A stretch of 64,000 nucleotides of DNA. Source: Clostridia bacterium. GTDB lineage: Bacteria; Bacillota; Clostridia; Christensenellales; Aristaeellaceae. Where the stretch lies: positions 1 to 64,000 of the forward strand of contig JAFPWU010000011.1 of assembly GCA_017412715.1 (NCBI GenBank). The letters are read 5' to 3'. Of the stretch, positions 25,593 through 33,477 are shown one piece after another (position 1 is the stretch's first letter; the number at the start of each line of letters is the position of its first letter). Made by a program: the position numbers and the translations under genes. The notes below the pieces were generated by a model, which did not search any database, was not told the origin of the DNA, and saw nothing but the letters and a program-made list of their open reading frames with translations.

Positions 25593-27310
25593 TCTCTTTC
25601 CGCTCCTTCCTGTTCCACTCCGTCCAGATACATGGCGGAAAGAGGGTCCTCCGCCAGGTCATAGTGCTTTCCTTCCACGTCTACCGTCCAATGCCCTTCC
25701 CCGGGTTCCGGATTCATGGTCAGGGTATAATCAAACCTTCGTCCCGCCGTACCTCTGCTCTTCAGCGCATCATATGCCCAGCCGGCCAGAAAGCCTTCCG
25801 TAGGCACGGTCACGGTTTCACTCCCGTACCGGAAGGCAAGATAGTCCACTCCGCTCTTATTCAGCGTCAGCAGGACGGATCCGTTCAGCTGCCAGACGAG
25901 GGATTCCGAGGGATCCGCCTCCGTTCCGCCGGGAAGAACGGCGCTGAGCAGCAGCACGGTTCCCTGCCGGAATTCCCCTGGCCCGGCAGCCGGGGAGTTT
26001 TCCTTCTCTCCCAGCGCAACCGTGAACATCCGCTCCTGATCTTCTTTCCCGGACAGCCTCAGGTCCAGCTCCTCTCCCTCCAGGGTCAGGACATGCATGG
26101 GCTCCTGATCCGGCTTCAGCGACAGGCTCACCTGCGCATAGTCGTGGGTCACCTTTGCCGTACTTTTCCCATGGGTCGTCCTTCTTCCTTTTCCAGTCAC
26201 GGTCACAGGAGCCGGCGAATCATCTCCCCAGTCTATATCATCCCACCAGTCATCATCCGGCCAATCTTCCTCATCCTCCGGCTCCGCCGAGGGAGCCGGG
26301 GTCGGGGTGGCCGTTGGAAGCGGAAGGATTTCGAACGCGTCCTCCGCAACGGTTTTAAAGTTCTTCGCGAAGCTTCTGTCCAGGTCAGCGTCACAGTCCA
26401 CGAAGGCCCTGCCGCGAATGATCGTTTTCTCTTTTTCCCGCTTCTCCTTCACCTCATCGGAAACGTTCATGCTGACGATCTTCAGGTTCTCGCAGCCTTC
26501 GAAAGCGCTTTCCTGAATTTCCAGCACCGTATCCGGAATAACCACTTCCTTCAGCACTTTATCGCCCCTGAAGGCCTCCGCGGCGATAATTCTGACGCCG
26601 GAAGGAATGACGATTCTTTCATGCTGCCCTTCTTCCTCCCGGTCCCTGTAACCCACCAGGATGCCGTATTGCCTGATCTCGAACAGGTCCTCCGGATCCG
26701 GCGCCGGCGTGGCCGTTGGCTCCTCCGTCGGCGTAGCCGTCGGCTCGTCCGTCGGTGCGGGGCTCTCTGATTCCATTGGATCGGGATCTGTTGAATCCGT
26801 CGGGGAGGGACTCGCTGATTCCGTTGGAGCAGGGTCCGAGGATTCCGTCGGCGCGGGAGCGGGCGAATCTGTTGGATCTTCCGCAGGATCGGCGGATTTC
26901 CCGCTCTCCCTGTCGGTCTGTTTCTCCGTCTCCTCCGCGGCAGGCGTCTCCGTCGGAGTCTCGGTGGGCGTCTCTGTCGGGGCGGCGGTCGGAGCCGCGG
27001 TGGGCGTCTCTGTCGGGGCGGCGGTCGGAGCCGCGGTGGGCGTCTCTGTCGGGGCGGCGGTCGGAGCCGCGGTGGGCGCCTCTGTCGGGGCGGCGGTCGG
27101 AGCCGCGGTGGGCACCTCTGTCGGGGCGGCGGTCGGAGCCGCGGTGGGAGCCTCTGTCGGGGCAGCGGTGGGCGCCTCCGTCGGAGCAACAGGATTCTCT
27201 CCGTCATTTCCGGCCGGATTGTCCGTTCCTTCCGCGGCCGCAAAAACGGACAGGGCCGCCATCAGCAGAACCAGCATTATGCAGATTCCTCTGCTCAGTT
27301 TCCTCATCAT
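25589..27310 (-). CDS. secreted Pro/Thr/Ala-repeat protein with a leucine-rich-repeat-like domain
   Basis: 573-aa exported protein, first gene of the envelope operon. Signal peptide about 1-26. Residues 42-123 are a mucin-like stalk of PTAAPTAAPTET-type repeats, extended by a Ser/Asp/Pro-rich linker to about 205. Residues 212-330 resemble BspA-type leucine-rich repeats (RIVIPSGVRIIAAEAFRG, LKEVVIPDTVLEIQESAFEGCENLK). An acidic, Trp-rich stretch (DEEDWPDDDWWDDIDWGDD) follows, then a beta-rich C-terminus. No LPXTG anchor or C-terminal membrane segment is visible. Start could be either of two adjacent ATGs. Role unknown; probably a surface-exposed binding or scaffold protein. Confidence 0.8.
   Translation of the reverse strand: MMRKLSRGICIMLVLLMAALSVFAAAEGTDNPAGNDGENPVAPTEAPTAAPTEAPTAAPTAAPTEVPTAAPTAAPTEAPTAAPTAAPTETPTAAPTAAPTETPTAAPTAAPTETPTETPTETPAAEETEKQTDRESGKSADPAEDPTDSPAPAPTESSDPAPTESASPSPTDSTDPDPMESESPAPTDEPTATPTEEPTATPAPDPEDLFEIRQYGILVGYRDREEEGQHERIVIPSGVRIIAAEAFRGDKVLKEVVIPDTVLEIQESAFEGCENLKIVSMNVSDEVKEKREKEKTIIRGRAFVDCDADLDRSFAKNFKTVAEDAFEILPLPTATPTPAPSAEPEDEEDWPDDDWWDDIDWGDDSPAPVTVTGKGRRTTHGKSTAKVTHDYAQVSLSLKPDQEPMHVLTLEGEELDLRLSGKEDQERMFTVALGEKENSPAAGPGEFRQGTVLLLSAVLPGGTEADPSESLVWQLNGSVLLTLNKSGVDYLAFRYGSETVTVPTEGFLAGWAYDALKSRGTAGRRFDYTLTMNPEPGEGHWTVDVEGKHYDLAEDPLSAMYLDGVEQEGAERE
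26942..27187 (-). repeat. 36-bp tandem repeats encoding Pro/Thr/Ala stalk
   Basis: Units of 36 bp coding for PTAAPTAAPTET (with E/V/A variants) repeat near-perfectly in the secreted protein gene. The high DNA identity between units suggests recent expansion. Copy-number change would keep the reading frame and alter stalk length. Confidence 0.92.
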
Positions 27311-27334
27311 GCCATCACCACTTTTTCATACGAT

Positions 27335-27367
27335 AAAACCGCGGAAGCTGTCAGCATCCGCGGTTTT
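27335..27367 (-). terminator. terminator after the NAGPA-domain gene
   Basis: 11-bp perfect stem AAAACCGCGGA/TCCGCGGTTTT with an 11-base loop. On the minus strand it follows the NAGPA-domain gene. It sits at the start site of the downstream operon promoter. Confidence 0.85.
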
Positions 27368-27396
27368 ATTATATCTTCTTTCCCTTTATCTGTCCA
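27368..27396 (-). promoter_or_regulatory. promoter of the seven-gene envelope operon
   Basis: Minus strand TGGACA (27391-27396), 17-base spacer, perfect TATAAT (27368-27373). The predicted start near 27361 falls inside the terminator hairpin of the upstream gene. Confidence 0.68.
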
Positions 27397-27444
27397 TGAT
27401 TCCCGTAAGTTGTTACAAATGCCTGCTTCATGGAGAAAAAGGGA

Positions 27445-28371
27445 TTACTCGATCTTCCCGAAGCAAATCATGCTCCCCTGGGAGCGAAGGCCGGAATCAC
27501 CCGTTTCAATAATCTTCCCGTTAAACATCAGGGTGGCCGTCTGGCCCCCGTCCAGGTTCAGCGCTTCCGTGCAGCCCCGTTCCTGCAGCAGCTGCGCCAG
27601 CCAGTCCAGATGCACTCCCGCATGGGTTCCCTTCGGCCTGCCCCGGACCACCACGGCCACATAATGCCAGGGTTCCACCATGCCCAGCGCTACCCGCGGC
27701 TCATTATAGGGATAGTACTTCGGATTCAATACCTCCGGATTGATTTCTCCTTCAGAGATGAGAACCGGTCCAAAGGAGAAAACCTGCACCGCCCCCATCT
27801 CCAGATATTCTTCCGCCGTGTAGGCGTCGCAGACAAAGGTTTTCATGCTGCCGTCCTCAAAGAGCGCCATGGTATCCAGATTCGGCCAGGCCCGCTTCTT
27901 CGCGCTGTTCCGTGTCTTGGTGGCAATAATTTCCCGGTCCCGGATTACCACCCCTTTGTAGTCGTACTTCTTCAGCCTGATCCCGTACATGTCGTCGCTC
28001 ATGGCGAAGAGTGGATTGGCCTTCTCCTGCAGCAGTTCGGGGCTTACCAGCTTATATCCTGCCGGGCGCTTTTTGGTAGGCTCCGTCATCACCGGATACA
28101 GCGGGGATTCCGGAGAAGCCTGAATATCCGCCACACAGTATTCCCGGATCTTATTCTTCCGGCCGGATTTGACGGTCTCCGTATATTTCTCAATCACAAT
28201 GTTCAGGCTTTCCGAGTGATATTCCCATCTTCCGTTCTCCGGATCCTCTGTCAGAATCGGGTCCCCGCTCAGGTCCTGATTCTCCCCGCTCTTTTCCTCC
28301 CCCATCCCCCCGGTTCCGGACAGCATCAGGATCCCGCAGAGGATGGCCGCCAGCATCTTTCTGATTCTCAT
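27445..28371 (-). CDS. exported phosphodiester glycosidase (NAGPA) domain protein
   Basis: 308-aa exported protein with a signal peptide at 1-24 (MRIRKMLAAILCGILMLSG). The C-terminal half fits the NAGPA/DUF2233 domain: RVALGMVEPWHYVAVVV, then GVHLDWLAQLLQERGC and EALNLDGGQTATLMFNG. In animals this domain uncovers GlcNAc-phosphate diesters; bacterial members are thought to act on cell-wall or exopolysaccharide phosphodiesters. It follows the SDR gene by 4 bases and is followed by a strong terminator. Confidence 0.85.
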   Translation of the reverse strand: MRIRKMLAAILCGILMLSGTGGMGEEKSGENQDLSGDPILTEDPENGRWEYHSESLNIVIEKYTETVKSGRKNKIREYCVADIQASPESPLYPVMTEPTKKRPAGYKLVSPELLQEKANPLFAMSDDMYGIRLKKYDYKGVVIRDREIIATKTRNSAKKRAWPNLDTMALFEDGSMKTFVCDAYTAEEYLEMGAVQVFSFGPVLISEGEINPEVLNPKYYPYNEPRVALGMVEPWHYVAVVVRGRPKGTHAGVHLDWLAQLLQERGCTEALNLDGGQTATLMFNGKIIETGDSGLRSQGSMICFGKIE

Positions 28372-28375
28372 ACGT

Positions 28376-29242
28376 TTACCGCTCCCTTCCTCTTCCTGCG
28401 CCGATCTTTCCGCCCGACTTTTTCTCCCGCCTCACATAGTAGCTTCGCAGGATCGCCTCGTTCCATCTGGCCGGCAGGAATTTATGCAGGTAGACAGCCA
28501 GATGCTGGTCGGGACTGGCGATCCGTTTCCGGAATGGCATGCGCCGCTTCTCCAGCAGGCGTGCCACTTTCCGTCCCAGCACATCCGGATCGCTGCCATG
28601 GGTCTCGTCATGATGTATTCTGGCCGTGGCGCTCCCGTAAGCTGCCGCGTAGGGAGAATCAGGCCCCATCCCGGCAGCATGTCCCCGATACCGGTCGCTA
28701 CCGCTCCGATGATCCCCCGGCTCGATCAGCGTCACCTGAATTCCGAAGGGCCGGGTCTCCATCTGCAGGCCTTCCGCATAGCCCTCAATGGCATGCTTGC
28801 TGGCCGTATACGCGTTCTGGAAGGGAATCCCCATCAGCCCGTTAATGGATGAAAACAAAACGATTCTGCCTTCTCCCTGGGCTCGCATGACGGGGAGCAC
28901 CTGGCGGTTCATCCGGACCATGCCCAGAAAATTGGTTTCCATCACCCGCCGGTACTCTTCCATGCTGGTTTCCTCACAGCTGCCAAGCACAAGCACCCCG
29001 GCGCACTGAACCACCGCCGTCACCCAGGGGGAGATCTCCAGGGCCCGGTCGCAGAACGCCCTGACGCTCTCCTCATCCGTCACGTCCAGCGGCAGGCGGA
29101 TGATGCCGTCCCGGGTTTCCAGTTCACGGAAGCTCCTGGCTCCTGCAATCACCGTCCACCCCGCTTTTCCCAGCTGCTGGGCCGTATGCAGTCCAAGGCC
29201 GCTGGAGGCCCCGGTCACCCATACCGTCTTCGGATGCTTCAT
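28376..29242 (-). CDS. short-chain dehydrogenase/reductase
   Basis: 288-aa NAD(P)-dependent oxidoreductase of the classical SDR family. Cofactor motif TGASSGLG at 10-17, structural motif around VVQCAGV (NAG-like, with CAG), Ser near 131-132, and catalytic Tyr145-x3-Lys149 in AYTASKH. The start at 29242 overlaps the stop of the upstream nuclease-fusion gene by 4 bases (ATGA); the longer frame would lie wholly inside that gene. Substrate unknown. The C-terminal 70 residues are Arg-rich and longer than in minimal SDRs. Confidence 0.88.
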   Translation of the reverse strand: MKHPKTVWVTGASSGLGLHTAQQLGKAGWTVIAGARSFRELETRDGIIRLPLDVTDEESVRAFCDRALEISPWVTAVVQCAGVLVLGSCEETSMEEYRRVMETNFLGMVRMNRQVLPVMRAQGEGRIVLFSSINGLMGIPFQNAYTASKHAIEGYAEGLQMETRPFGIQVTLIEPGDHRSGSDRYRGHAAGMGPDSPYAAAYGSATARIHHDETHGSDPDVLGRKVARLLEKRRMPFRKRIASPDQHLAVYLHKFLPARWNEAILRSYYVRREKKSGGKIGAGRGRER

Positions 29243-30885
29243 CCCGCATCGTCCTCCCCGTTTTCTTCTCCGAAGGTCCCGTGGCTCTTTCCGCGATCCC
29301 GCGGACGCGGCTGTGGAACTTCTATTTGTTTCTGGCCGGAGATCAGCCGCTCCTTCTGGGCCCGGGTCAGCCTCTTCAGATGCCATTCCCGGCTCATGGC
29401 CTCCTCCCGGGTTCCAAAGCTCTCCGAGTAGACCAGTCGAACCGGACGGCGGCTTCGGGTATATTTGGCGCCGCGCCCTTCGTTATGGGTCTTCACCCTT
29501 CTGTCCAGATCGTTGGTCCATCCGCAATACAGCGTGCCGTCCGCGCACCGAAGCATGTAGGCATAATTTTCTCCGGCGGAAGCCACGGCGCTCCGCCAGT
29601 GGATCCGGATCATCCCCGGGGCCGCCCGCCTCAGCTCCCGCTCAAAGCGTCTGCCTTCCGCTGTCCGCCCATAGTTCTCCGGAATCAGGAAAATCCTTCT
29701 TCCGGTAAAATGCTGCTCCCCGGCCTCCTTCATCCATTCCGCCGGATTGCGGGAGGGTTCCGCCAGCATCAGATCCCCGTCCTCATTTCTTCCCCTTCTG
29801 CAGCAGGGGATCCCAAACGCCTTCATGGTCTCTTCCCCGGCCCTCATCGCCCGTCGGTCGGGAACAATCCAGCAGATCCGGCTATCCGGATCCTGCTCCC
29901 GCAGCCATCGGACCGTGGCAGCCAGCAGCCTCGTCTCTCCCGCCGCCCCGTCCGCCTGAATCGTCCAGTTGGCATATCCCCGCAGGGCCTTCTCTCTCAG
30001 GCTCCACAGGGAAGCGAACTGTTCCTGGGACAGCAGGCGTTTCTGGTTTTCCGTCTCTCCTGCCGGATTCTCCTCCAGGGCATACTGAATCCCATACCGG
30101 AGGAGAAACAGGAAGCGCTCCGGAGCGAAAAGGCCTGTCAGCATCCGGTGAGTCGGCGTCTGCGAACTAAGGTTTCTCCGAAAGGTTCGGTTTGTCTCCA
30201 GGGGGATCATGCCATGAGCCGCCAGGATTTCCTTCTCCGCGGTCATGGAAAGAGGGGGAAGTTTCGCGTCTCTCAGCGTCCTGCTCCGGAAGGCGTAAAT
30301 GGGAAAGTCCCGCCGCGCTCCCGTGGCATAGAAGGTTCCTTCCGTAGGCAGAATACGGTCCCGGTCATTCTCCCGGTCATTGGAGAAGGCCCAGACCTGG
30401 GCGATCTGCAGGTATCGCCGGAAAGCATCCTGCTGAAAGCGCTTCACCATCCGGTCGTACTCCTCCCGGATTCCCTTTGACTGCACCCTGGTTTTCAGCT
30501 CCATCATCCCGAGGGGCAGACCGTTGACAAAGAGGGTAATGTCCGGGCGGAAACGGGTCTTTCCCCGGCCGCAGGATAATTCGGCCGCCATCTGAAAGAC
30601 GTTGCGGTCCGGATGGTCATAATCGATCAGCTTCCATCCGTCCCATCCGTCCCGAAGGATCCTGTAAAAAGATTCCCCCAGGTCCTTTCTGTCAAGGGCA
30701 TTCCCAATCTGTCCCATCAGCTGTGAGAAGCGATCCAGGGGCAGCTCCTGCCCGTTGATCCGGGAAACCTCCTCCCGCAGCAGGTCAGGCAGGATATTGG
30801 TCTCCCGGTCTCTCCCCTCCATCATTTCCGCCGTGATCAGGGTATATCCCAGTCGGGAGAGGTGCAGCATGGCCGGCACCTTCAT
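29239..30885 (-). CDS. HsdR-type nuclease domain fused to a GIY-YIG domain, motor domain degenerate
   Basis: 548-aa protein. Residues 1-200 match the N-terminal nuclease domain of type I restriction subunit R: RDRETNILPDLL, then the PD-(D/E)xK site RPDITLFVNGLPLGMMELK (D115, E129, K131), with F151QQDAFRRY-type helix after it. Where HsdR would have Walker A there is only ADGAAGETRL (311-320), and where the DEAH box would lie there is LIPENYGRT. The rest of the helicase is missing. From about 441 to 517 a GIY-YIG domain follows (YAYMLRCADGTLYCGWTN, then DLDRRVKTHN and SREWHLKR). No hsdM or hsdS gene is nearby. Start 30885 has GGAGG 8 bases upstream; the frame is open to 31002. Confidence 0.78.
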   Translation of the reverse strand: MKVPAMLHLSRLGYTLITAEMMEGRDRETNILPDLLREEVSRINGQELPLDRFSQLMGQIGNALDRKDLGESFYRILRDGWDGWKLIDYDHPDRNVFQMAAELSCGRGKTRFRPDITLFVNGLPLGMMELKTRVQSKGIREEYDRMVKRFQQDAFRRYLQIAQVWAFSNDRENDRDRILPTEGTFYATGARRDFPIYAFRSRTLRDAKLPPLSMTAEKEILAAHGMIPLETNRTFRRNLSSQTPTHRMLTGLFAPERFLFLLRYGIQYALEENPAGETENQKRLLSQEQFASLWSLREKALRGYANWTIQADGAAGETRLLAATVRWLREQDPDSRICWIVPDRRAMRAGEETMKAFGIPCCRRGRNEDGDLMLAEPSRNPAEWMKEAGEQHFTGRRIFLIPENYGRTAEGRRFERELRRAAPGMIRIHWRSAVASAGENYAYMLRCADGTLYCGWTNDLDRRVKTHNEGRGAKYTRSRRPVRLVYSESFGTREEAMSREWHLKRLTRAQKERLISGQKQIEVPQPRPRDRGKSHGTFGEENGEDDAG

Positions 30886-30971
30886 CTGGGCATCCTCCGG
30901 CCTGTTTCTCGGCACTCCGCCTCCCCCTCCCGCTGCGTCTTTTCGCCTCATCATACCACAAATCCAATACG

Positions 30972-31010
30972 AAAAAAACCCACCTTTGGTTTCAGCAGCC
31001 AAAGGCGGGT
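30972..31010 (-). terminator. terminator after the rubredoxin gene
   Basis: 12-bp stem (30978-30989 with 30999-31010, one G-T mismatch region) followed by a run of seven T on the minus strand, 22 bases past the rubredoxin stop. Confidence 0.9.
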
Positions 31011-31032
31011 CTTTGGGATTCCGCGAAAAAAC

Positions 31033-31191
31033 TTATTCCTCCACGGGGGTAAAAGCGTCCTTTCCCAGGCCGCAGACGGGGCATACCCAGTCCTCCGGAA
31101 TATCCTCAAAGGCCGTTCCGGGAGCAATGCCGCCATCGGGGTCTCCCACCGCGGGATCATAAATATAGCTGCAAGGGCACTCGTACTTCAT
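31033..31191 (-). CDS. rubredoxin
   Basis: 52-aa electron carrier. The sequence reads [13 protein letters not shown] at the N-terminus and [14 protein letters not shown] near the C-terminus, with the [17 protein letters not shown] middle typical of rubredoxins, which bind one iron through four Cys and act in oxygen/peroxide detoxification and other redox steps of anaerobes. The first Cys pair is Cys5-Pro-Cys7 rather than the usual CxxCG; the second pair is standard. GAGGAGG precedes the start at a normal distance. It has its own promoter and terminator, so it is monocistronic. Confidence 0.93.
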   Translation of the reverse strand: MKYECPCSYIYDPAVGDPDGGIAPGTAFEDIPEDWVCPVCGLGKDAFTPVEE

Positions 31192-31245
31192 GGAATATTT
31201 CCTCCTCTTCAGTTTGTTTCAGGGCATGACGCCCGGTGCAGGTGC

Positions 31246-31275
31246 ATTTTACCTTTCCGGGCTTCTTCCTGTCAA
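31246..31275 (-). promoter_or_regulatory. rubredoxin promoter
   Basis: Minus strand TTGACA (31270-31275), 18-base spacer, TAAAAT (31246-31251). It lies directly after the terminator of the upstream small gene. Confidence 0.72.
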
Positions 31276-31279
31276 GAAC

Positions 31280-31307
31280 AAAAAAACCGGGGAAGGGAAT
31301 CACCCCG
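31280..31307 (-). terminator. terminator after the 75-aa gene
   Basis: Minus-strand stem CGGGG/CCCCG (31303-31307 with 31287-31292) followed by a seven-T run, 25 bases past the stop codon. Confidence 0.75.
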
Positions 31308-31332
31308 TCTCCGGCATTTGCTGTAGGACGAA

Positions 31333-31560
31333 TTACGCGTTCAGCCACTCCTGGGCCTTGTCTTTGGAAACGCGCTTGATATCTTCCTTCTTGTAGATGG
31401 ACTCGGCTCCGCCGTTCACGTACAGGAAGAACTTGCCGTCCGCGGTCTTGAACAGGCACTCTTCGTAACCCGCCGGATCGCCCAGCTCGCCAGAGGTCTT
31501 CTTTCCGATCAGCTCCGCCGCCTCAGTGTCATACTCTACCTTTGCAATGATCTTTTTCAT
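31333..31560 (-). CDS. small conserved-type protein of unknown function
   Basis: 75-aa soluble protein beginning MKKIIAKVEYDTEAAELIG and ending KAQEWLNA. It contains GDPAGYEECLFKTADGKFFLYVNGG, a pattern I recall from a widespread family of small clostridial proteins with a YDT.TAE start, an 'E.L(Y/F)KT..G.(F/W)FLY' core and a C-terminal EWL. No function is established that I know of. GGAAGGAG precedes the start. It has a near-consensus promoter and its own terminator. Confidence 0.8.
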   Translation of the reverse strand: MKKIIAKVEYDTEAAELIGKKTSGELGDPAGYEECLFKTADGKFFLYVNGGAESIYKKEDIKRVSKDKAQEWLNA

Positions 31561-31632
31561 TTCTTTTCTCTCCTTCCCATCCGGATTATCACCCGAAGAA
31601 GTCTTATTTTTCAATTTTCTTCGGCTGTGCAT

Positions 31633-31661
31633 ATCATATCACATTCCTGTATAAAGTGCAA
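31633..31661 (-). promoter_or_regulatory. promoter of the 75-aa gene
   Basis: Minus strand TTGCAC (31656-31661), 17-base spacer, TATGAT (31633-31638), about 70 bases before the start codon. Confidence 0.68.
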
Positions 31662-31706
31662 CTCTCCCCTGCTGTTCTGTTTTTTGCCATTTCTGACAAA
31701 ACGGCT

Positions 31707-33467
31707 TTATCTATCAAGGATTTCAGCCCCATATTGCGCCACCAGGCGGCTGGCATCCTCCCGGGCCATCACCATGATCAGCCGGGTTCCCGTGTCCGTA
31801 TGCTCCTCGGAAAGCACCTTTCCAAGGGGACGGATCTGACCGATCCGTCCATACTGGCTGAAGGGGATCAGTAACGTCACGCGCTCATAATTGTTCTGCA
31901 GCGCGTCGGCAATCCTGTCCTTCAGCTCCTCCAGCCCAAGGCCGGTTTTCGCGGAAATCATGACCGCTCCGGGGAAGGTGGGCCAGGGATCCGCCGTATC
32001 GCACTTGTTCACGACCTCAATCCGCGTGGACTCCGTGGCTCCCAGCTCCGCCAGCACCTGTTCCACCGTATCGTGCTGCTTCACCATCTCCCTGCTGGCG
32101 CCGTCATTTACAATCACCAGCACATCCGCCAAAGCCGCTTCCTCCAGGGTGGAGCGGAAGGCGCTGACCAGGGTATGGGGAAGCTTCCGGATGAAGCCCA
32201 CCGTGTCCACCAGCAGGTACTCCGTTTTCTCCGCGGTTTCCATGCGCCGAGAAACCGCGTCCAGCGTGGCGAAAAGCTGATCCCGGGCATAAACATCCGC
32301 CCCGGTCAGCGTATTCAGCAGGGTGGATTTTCCGCTGTTGGTATATCCCACCAGAGCCACCACCGGCGTACCGTTTTTCTCCCGGCTCTTCCGGCGAATC
32401 TCCCGCTGCTTTTCCACCTCGCTCAGCCTTCTTCGCAGCTCCGTCATCCTCTCCCGGATGCGCCTTCGGTTCATCTCCAGCTGACTTTCGCCCGGGCCCC
32501 GGGTACCGATGCCTCCGGCCAGCCTGCTGAGCACCAGGCCCTGGCCGATCAGCCTTGTGCTCTGGTACTGGAGCTGTGCCAGCTCTACCTGCAGCTTGCC
32601 TTCTGCGCTGGAGGCCCGCTGCGCGAAGATATCCAGGATCAGGGTGGTCCGATCCACCACCCTCACCCGAAGCACTTCCTCCAGATTTCTGATCTGGATC
32701 CCTGTCAGCTCCTCGTCCAGGATGCACAGATCCGCCTCCAGCGCCTGGCATTCCCTGGCCAGCTCCTCCGCCCTTCCCCGGCCGATAAACAGCGCTCCGT
32801 CCGGTTTATCCCGCTTCTGCAGGAACATGCCCGCCACCTGAGCGCCCGCGGTTTCCGCCAGGCGCTTCAGCTCCTCCAGGGATTCCATGCTCTCAATTCC
32901 CATGAGCACAGCCCGCTCCGGGCCGTCCTCCACCTGATCCGTCTCCGCCGCGCCAACCTTTCCGTCGCTGACCTGGATCTGAGCCAGCCAGTCCAGGTCC
33001 GGAACCCTGTACCAGGCGGCCGCAGGGGTCAGGAGGAAGTCCTCATCGGATTCCAGAAAAGCGGTCTGTACATTGACCGGTTCCCCGTCCTTCACCCCCA
33101 CCGCGGTCATGGCATCGTACCGGAAGATCTTCAGAGCGCTGAGATCCACATCGCTCAGGTGCCCGTCCCCGTCCGGATGGGTATGTACGCAGCGCACCCT
33201 GCTCAGCCGCCGGGCGTTCCGCCGGAGGCGAAAATCCGTCAGCTCCACATCGCAGTCAGTTCCTACAGCCACATGGACTATCTCCCCGTCCCGGGTAATG
33301 TAAACGGCTATTTCCCGGTTCAGGCGGCAGGAATACTCCGCCAGCAGCTTCATCAGCTCCCGGGGAAGGAATTCCCCTTCCTCCAGCACATAATCATACA
33401 GGTCATCCAGCTGCCGGAGCATAGCGTCCCGGATGCCCTCCGTATTTCCGTAAACGTGATGTTTCAT
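31707..33467 (-). CDS. hflX: GTPase HflX with an N-terminal JAMM-like extension
   Basis: 586-aa ribosome-associated GTPase (E. coli HflX is about 426 aa). The canonical part begins near 190: the HflX domain, with IGRGRAEEL and the glycine-rich LAGGIGTRGPGESQLE (316-331), then the G domain with G1 GYTNSGKS (374-381), DTVGFIRKLPH as G3 and NKCD as G4. HflX splits stalled or hibernating 70S ribosomes. The extra N-terminal 180 residues contain HTHPDGDGHLSDVD (H95, H97, S105, D108), an exact HxH-x7-SxxD JAMM/MPN pattern. It is the last gene of a run starting with trmB, 10 bases after manA. Confidence 0.93.
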   Translation of the reverse strand: MKHHVYGNTEGIRDAMLRQLDDLYDYVLEEGEFLPRELMKLLAEYSCRLNREIAVYITRDGEIVHVAVGTDCDVELTDFRLRRNARRLSRVRCVHTHPDGDGHLSDVDLSALKIFRYDAMTAVGVKDGEPVNVQTAFLESDEDFLLTPAAAWYRVPDLDWLAQIQVSDGKVGAAETDQVEDGPERAVLMGIESMESLEELKRLAETAGAQVAGMFLQKRDKPDGALFIGRGRAEELARECQALEADLCILDEELTGIQIRNLEEVLRVRVVDRTTLILDIFAQRASSAEGKLQVELAQLQYQSTRLIGQGLVLSRLAGGIGTRGPGESQLEMNRRRIRERMTELRRRLSEVEKQREIRRKSREKNGTPVVALVGYTNSGKSTLLNTLTGADVYARDQLFATLDAVSRRMETAEKTEYLLVDTVGFIRKLPHTLVSAFRSTLEEAALADVLVIVNDGASREMVKQHDTVEQVLAELGATESTRIEVVNKCDTADPWPTFPGAVMISAKTGLGLEELKDRIADALQNNYERVTLLIPFSQYGRIGQIRPLGKVLSEEHTDTGTRLIMVMAREDASRLVAQYGAEILDR

Positions 33468-33477
33468 ACCGATATCC

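Noticed and set aside
26661..27512. A 283-codon plus-strand frame of Gly/Val/Ser/Ala repeats opposite the stalk protein
   Set aside because: It mirrors the Pro/Thr repeats on the real strand, has no signal peptide or ribosome binding site, and crosses a terminator.
29239..30885. A working type I restriction system
   Set aside because: The motor motifs are lost and there are no hsdM or hsdS genes in the window.
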